A stretch of DNA of 64,000 nt from Acanthaster planci (taxonomy: Eukaryota; Echinodermata; Asteroidea; Valvatida; Acanthasteridae): assembly GCF_001949145.1 (NCBI RefSeq), contig NW_019091500.1:696311-760310 (forward strand), given 5' to 3'. This document shows, piece after piece, positions 58,441 to 64,000 of the stretch (its first letter is position 1; the number at the start of each line of letters is the position of its first letter). The notes under the pieces are model-generated. The model made no database searches. It was not told where the DNA came from and saw nothing but the letters and a program-made list of their open reading frames with translations. The position numbers and the translations under genes were made by a program.

Positions 58441-61400
58441 GCAGTAGAGCGTCTTTAATTAAAGGACAATGTTAGTCTATCCAAAGACGTAGGTTTCATA
58501 TCCATTGTTAATGTAGTTAGGGAAATATCCCTGAAAAGATTCGGAAGTTCTTGTGCTACGACTGTCTAGTTTTGTGCAATTCTACATAAAAATTTTGTCG
58601 GGTCGCGTACCGCAAAGATATCTGCATATATTGGAGCATAGATGACTAGAAGATTATCCAAATCTGCAAACCGTTGTGGCATCTGAACGGGAACTTACTC
58701 CTTTATCCAATGGTGTGTCATATTCATACTCTATGTAGTAAGGGAAATATCCGCGAAAGAAGTCGAGAGTTCTTGTCCTATTTCTTCCTGTTTTTGTGCT
58801 ATTCCGCATTTCTTCGTACTTCAGTGGTCCTGTTCCCGTGCAAAGATGTCTGCATATATTCGTAAAAAACCTCAAAAACTGTCCACATCTGCCAATTGTG
58901 GTGGCATCTGGAAGGGCACATGTTCCTCTGTCCAATGTTGTAAGTTTCATATCCATATTTTATGTAGTTAATGAAATATACCCAAAAGAAGGCAGGCTTT
59001 CTTGTGCTACTCTTAGTTATTTTGAGTACTTCCACATTTTCCCCGTCCTGTTCCTGCTTAAAGATGCCTCCATACATTGGAGCAGAAATTACCTGAGCAT
59101 TGTCCACATGTAGCAAACTTGCTGGCATCAGAAAGAGTACATGTTCCTGTATCCAATGATGTAAGTGTGATATCCATATTTCATGTAATTAGGGATATAT
59201 CCGCAAAAGAAGGCAAAAGTTCATGACCTGCTAGCTCATTCTTTGGAATTGAACATTTGCTCACACGTTACAGTTCGTATTCCTGCGCAGAGATGTCAAC
59301 GTATATTTGAGTTTTTGTCCTACTTCTTGCTATTTTTGTGCAATTATCCATTTGTTTGCATGTTGAAGGTCCTGTTCCCCCGCAAAGATGGGTCCATATA
59401 TTGGATTATAAAAAACCTGAAAATTGTCCAAATCTGGCAATCATGGTGGCATCTGAAAGGGAAAATATTTGCCCACACGTTACAGTTCGTATTCCTGCGC
59501 AGAGATGTCAACGTATATTTGAGTTCTTGTCCTACTTCTTGCTATTTTTTTATTTAGCAAAAACATACACACGAAAGAAGGCCGGAGTTCATGTGCTATT
59601 GCTTGCAATTTTCCCATTGTCTGCACATTACAGGTCCTGTTCCCGCCCAAATGTGGCTCCACATATCGCATCATAAAATACCTGAACAACAACGAAATCA
59701 GGCAATCCTGGTATCAGCTGAAAGGGCAAATGTCTTTCTATCCATTGATGTAAGATGTATATCCATATTTGATTAGTGGTTCTGATCTTACTGGCCGCTA
59801 TTTTTCTGGAATTCCCTCTTTATCTGTACATTTTCCCCGTTCCTGAGCAAAGATGGTTCCATATATTGCATCATAAAAGACCTGACCATTGTCCAAATCT
59901 GGCAATCTTGATTTCATCTGAAAGGGAAAATATCCCTCTATCCATTGATGTAAGTTTCATATCCATAATTGTCTAAGTTAGGAGAATATCCTCGAAAGAA
60001 GGTAGAGGTTTTGCTTTTACTGCTCGCTATTTTTGTGGAGTTCCCACTTCATCTGCACATTATTATTTTTGGTCCCCTGCAAAGATGGTTCCATATATCA
60101 CATCATAAAAGACCTGAAAATTGTCCAAATCTGGCAATCCTGAAGGCATCTAAATGGAAAAGTGTCATTCTGTCTATTGGTGTAAGTTTTACATCCATAT
60201 TTGTTTACTAAGGAAAATATGTGCGAAACAAGGCAGGATTCCTTGTACTTCTGCTTTCTATTTTTCTGCAATTCTCCATTTGTCTGCACATTACAGGTCT
60301 TGTTCCAGCGCAATGATGGTTCCACATATTGCATCATAAAAAACCTGAAAAACATCAAAATCTGGAAATCCTGCTTTCATCTGAAAGGGAAAACATCTTT
60401 CTATCCGTTGATGTAACTTGTATATCCAATTTGTTTTAGCTAGAAAAATATCCGCGAAAGAAGGCAAAAGTTCTGATCTTACTGAGCGGCTATTTTTCAG
60501 GAATTCCCTCTTCATTTTCACATTGTTTTTCCCGTTCCCGCGCTAATAATGGTTCCATATATTGCATCATAAAAGACCTGAAAATTGTCCAAATCTGGCA
60601 ACCCTGGTTTCATCTGAAAGCGAAAATGTCCCTCTATCCATTAATGTGAGTTTCATAGCCAAATTTGTTGTAGTTAGGGAAATATCTGCAAAAGAATTCG
60701 AGAGATTTTGTCCAACTGCTTCTTGAAGTAATTCTGACTTTGAAGTACACCGGTCCTCTCCCGCCTAGACCATTCTCCATATATTCGAGCATCAAAGGTC
60801 TAAAAAACTTTTAAATCTGGCAACCGTGGTGTCGTCTGAAAGGGCACATGTTCCTTTATCCATTCATGCAAGTTTCATATCCATATTTGCTATAGTTAGG
60901 GAAATATCTTCGAAAGAAAGTGTGAGTTCTTGTCCAACTTCTTCCTATTTTTGCATAATTCTGATTCAGTCTGCGTTCTACCGGTCCTGTTCCCGTGGAA
61001 AGAAGGTTGGATATATTCGAGCATAAAAGGTCTAAAAATTGTCAAAATCTGGCAAACGTGGTGTCATCTGAAAGGGACTATGTTCCCCTATTCTTTCATT
61101 GAACCTTCATATCCTTATTTGCTGGAGTTAGGGAAATATATTTCAAAGGAAGTGCGAGGTCTTGTCCAATCGCCTCGTTGTCTGCTAATTCTGATTTTGT
61201 CTGCGCTATACTGGTCCTGTTCCCGCACAGGGAATGCTCTATACATTCGAGCATAGAATGTCTAAATATTGTCAAAATCTGGCAATCATGGTATAATCTC
61301 AAAGGGCACATGTTCATATTTGCTGTTGTTAGGGAAATATCTTCAAAAGAAAGTGCGATTTTTTGTCCAACTTCTTTTGCTTAACTCTGACTCTGCCTGC

Positions 61401-64000
61401 GCTATATGGTCGTGTTGCAGCATAGCGGGTGCTCCATATATTCGAGCATAAAAGGTCGAAAATTTGTCTGAATCTGGTAATCGTGGTGTCATGTCAAAGG
61501 GCATATGGTACTCTATCATGTCATGTAAGTTTCATATCTTTATTTGGTGTAGTTAGGGAAATGTCTTCAACAGAAAATGCGAGTTCTCGTCGAACTGCCT
61601 CTTATTTTTGTCTGCGCTATACCGGACCTGTTCCCACGAAAAGAAGCCTCCACATATTCGAGCATAAAAGGACTAAAAATTTTCTAATTCTTCCAATTGT
61701 GGTGTCATCTAAAAGGACGTGTATCCATTCATTTACGTTTCGTATCCATGTTTGCTCTAGTTAGGGAAATATCTTAAAAAAGGTGCGAGTTCTGGTCCAA
61801 TTGCCTCTTATTTATGCTTAATTCTGAGTGTGATCTGATGGGGCACATGTTCTTCTATTCATATTTGCAGGAAATATCTTCAAAAGAAAGTGCGACGTCT
61901 GGTCCAACCGCCTCTTATTTTTGCGTAATTCGGACTCCCTCTCCCCTCCTCCACAGAGAAGGCTCCATATATTCGAGCGTAAAATCTGTAAAACTTGTCT
62001 AAGTGTAATCTGAAAGGGCCAATGTTTCTGTATTCATTCATATGAATTTCATATCCATATTTGCAGTACTTGGGGAAATATCTACAAAAGAAAGTGCAAG
62101 ATCTTGTCCAACTGCTTCCTATTTTTGCGTAATTCCGACTTCCCCTGCGCTATATCGGTCCTTTTTCCGCACATAGAAGGCTTCATATATTCGTGGTGTC
62201 ATCTAAAAAGGGCTCATGTTCCTCCAGCCATCCATGTAGGTTTTATATCCATATTTACAGTAGTTAGGGAAATATCTTCAAAAGTAAGTTCTTGTCGAAT
62301 TGCCTCGTACCTTTTGCTTAATTGTGAATCCGTCTTCCCTATAGGGTCCAGTTCCCGCGGAAAGAGGGCTCCATATATAGAGCATAAATGGTCTCCAAAT
62401 TGTCAAAATCTGCCAAACGTTGTGTCACCTGAAAGGGCACATGCTCCTCTATCCATTAATATCAGTTTCATATCCACATTTGCAGTAGTTGGGGAAATAT
62501 TTTCAAAAGGAAGTGCGAGTTCTTGTCAAATTGCTTCTTTTTTGCGTGATTTTGACTGCCCCTGCGCAATATCGGTCCCGTTCCCGCGCAAGGAGACTAC
62601 ATATATTCGAGCATAAATGGCTTCTAAATTGTCGAAATCTAAAAAATTTGGTGCAGTCTTGGTGTCATCTGAAAGGGCACATGTTCTGCTATCTATTCAT
62701 ATAAGTTTGATATGCATATCTGCAGTAGTTATCGAAATATCAGGAAAAGGAAGTGCGGGTTCTTGTCTGACTGCCTCCTATGTTTGCGGAATTCTGGCTT
62801 AGTCTGCGTTATACCGGTCCCGTACAGAGAATGCTTCATATATTCCAGCATAAAAGGTCTAACAATTATCCCAATCTTGCAATGTAGGTGTCATCAGAAA
62901 GGGCACACATTTCCCTTTTCATTCATGTAAGTCCCATATCCATATTTGCTGTAGCTAGGGAAATATCTGCAACAGGAAGTGCAGGTTCTTGTCTGTCTGC
63001 TTTATACATTTGGGTAATTGTTACTTAGCGGTACGCCGGGTTCTGTACTCGCGAGAGAATGCATGTTGTAGATTGTAAGGTCTCAATGTCATCTAAATCT
63101 TGCCGTCAAGGTGTCATATGAAAGGTCACAGGTTTCTTAATCCATTCATATAAGTTTCTTATCCATATTTGCAGTAGTTAGGGAAATATCAGCAAAAGGA
63201 AGTGCGAGTTCTTTTCCAACTGCCTCCTATGTTTGTGGAATTCTGGCTTAGTCTGCGTTATACCGGTCCCGCACAGAGAATGCTTCATATATTCCAGCAT
63301 AAAAGGTCTAAGAATTATCTCAATCTTGCAATGTAGGTGTCATCAGAAAGGGCACAAATTTCACTTTTCATTCATGTAAGTTCCATATCCATATTTGCTC
63401 TAGCTAGGGAAATATTTGCAAAAGAAAGTGCGGGTTCATGTCTGTCTGCTTTATACATCTGCGTAATTGTGACTTCATAGCAGTACGCCAGATTCTGTAC
63501 TCGCACAGAGAATGCATGTTCTAGATTATACGGTCTCCAAATTATCTAAATCTCGCAATGTAGGTGTCATCTGAAAGGGCACATGTTTCTCTATTTATTC
63601 ATGTATGTTTCATAATCATGTTTGCAGCAGTTGGGAAGTTATCAGCAAAAGGAAGTATGATTTCTTGTCTGACTGCTGTGTATTTCTCCGTAATCCTGAC
63701 TGAGCGGTATACCGGGTCCTGTACTCGCAACGAGAATGCATATTCGAGCATAAAAGATCTCAAAATTATTATTACTAGTCTTGGTGTCATCTGAGAGGGC
63801 ACATGTACCTCTATCTATTGATAAAAGTTTCATATCCATATTTGCAGTAGTTAGGAAAATATCAGGAAAAGGAAGTGAAAGATTTGTCTGTCTGCTTATT
63901 TGTCTTGCATAATTCTGATTTAAAGGTATAACCTGTCCTGTCTCGCACAGAGAATGTTTATTCGAGCATAAAAGGTCTCAAAACTATCTAAATCTTGCCG
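58441..64000. repeat. Tandem array of about 225-bp satellite-like monomers, continuing past the window
   Basis: About 24 monomers, spaced mostly 200-240 bp, share an ordered set of motifs: CATCTGAAAGGGCACATG, CATTCATGTAAGTTTCATAT, CCATATTTGCAGTAGTTAGG, GAAATATC, GTGCGAGTTCTTGTCCAACT, a CCGGTCCTGTTCCCGC block, and TCCATATATTCGAGCATAAA. Divergence between monomers is moderate. Short frames occur throughout on both strands but are broken in most units, so no gene is called. Confidence 0.9.

Noticed and set aside
58799-62616. Many ORFs of 60-170 codons on both strands in the satellite array
   Set aside because: The frames are broken in most monomers, there is no recognisable domain, and similar frames occur on both strands, as expected from tandem copies.
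1-64000. CRISPR array or prokaryotic operon
   Set aside because: All genes are intron-bearing eukaryotic genes. The regular arrays are contiguous tandem repeats without unique spacers.

Overview
This is eukaryotic, intron-rich, AT-leaning DNA with animal-type genes. It holds three large multi-exon genes and one small one, all with short exons and ordinary GT-AG introns apart from two apparent GC-AG introns. It also carries many small non-autonomous DNA transposons and several tandem-repeat arrays. The gene families and the frequent self-complementary TACATG words suggest a marine invertebrate, possibly a non-vertebrate deuterostome. That placement is inference. No sequence here fixes the species.

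Layout. (1) 1-11,100, minus strand: WASHC5 (strumpellin), 25 coding exons, with the C-terminus running off the left edge. Its introns hold a 31-bp minisatellite that copies one of its own splice acceptors, a TTAA-flanked MITE and a second small MITE. (2) 11,101-13,727: the 5' flank of WASHC5 and a hAT-type element with a perfect 8-bp target-site duplication. (3) 13,728-14,575, minus: a TMEM244-like membrane protein whose first coding exon is missing; a 70-N assembly gap lies nearby. (4) 16,338-28,963, plus: a complete ATAD2/ATAD2B-type AAA+ ATPase with bromodomain, 24 coding exons and about 1,516 residues, followed by a long AT-rich 3' region to about 33.26 kb. (5) 33.9-35.0 kb: an intergenic minisatellite with a three-phase higher-order pattern. 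(6) 40,418-51,487, minus: a Sam68/KHDRBS-type KH-domain RNA-binding protein, 8 coding exons and 367 residues. A possible alternative terminal exon lies at 37.64-37.82 kb. Its introns hold a piggyBac-like MITE, hAT-like and foldback elements. (7) 52.5 kb to the right edge: no host gene recognised. There is a decayed non-LTR retrotransposon fragment, a degenerate tandem duplication with a unit of about 1.7 kb, and a long array of satellite-like monomers of about 225 bp that continues beyond the window.

The genes act in separate processes: endosomal actin (WASHC5), chromatin (ATAD2) and RNA processing (KHDRBS). What joins them is position. In human, WASHC5 and ATAD2 both lie in 8q24.13 and KHDRBS3 in 8q24.23, so the window looks like a compact version of an old chromosomal linkage. 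All exon boundaries below were set by hand from splice sites and checked for phase continuity; joined exon lengths are in frame for WASHC5, ATAD2 and KHDRBS.
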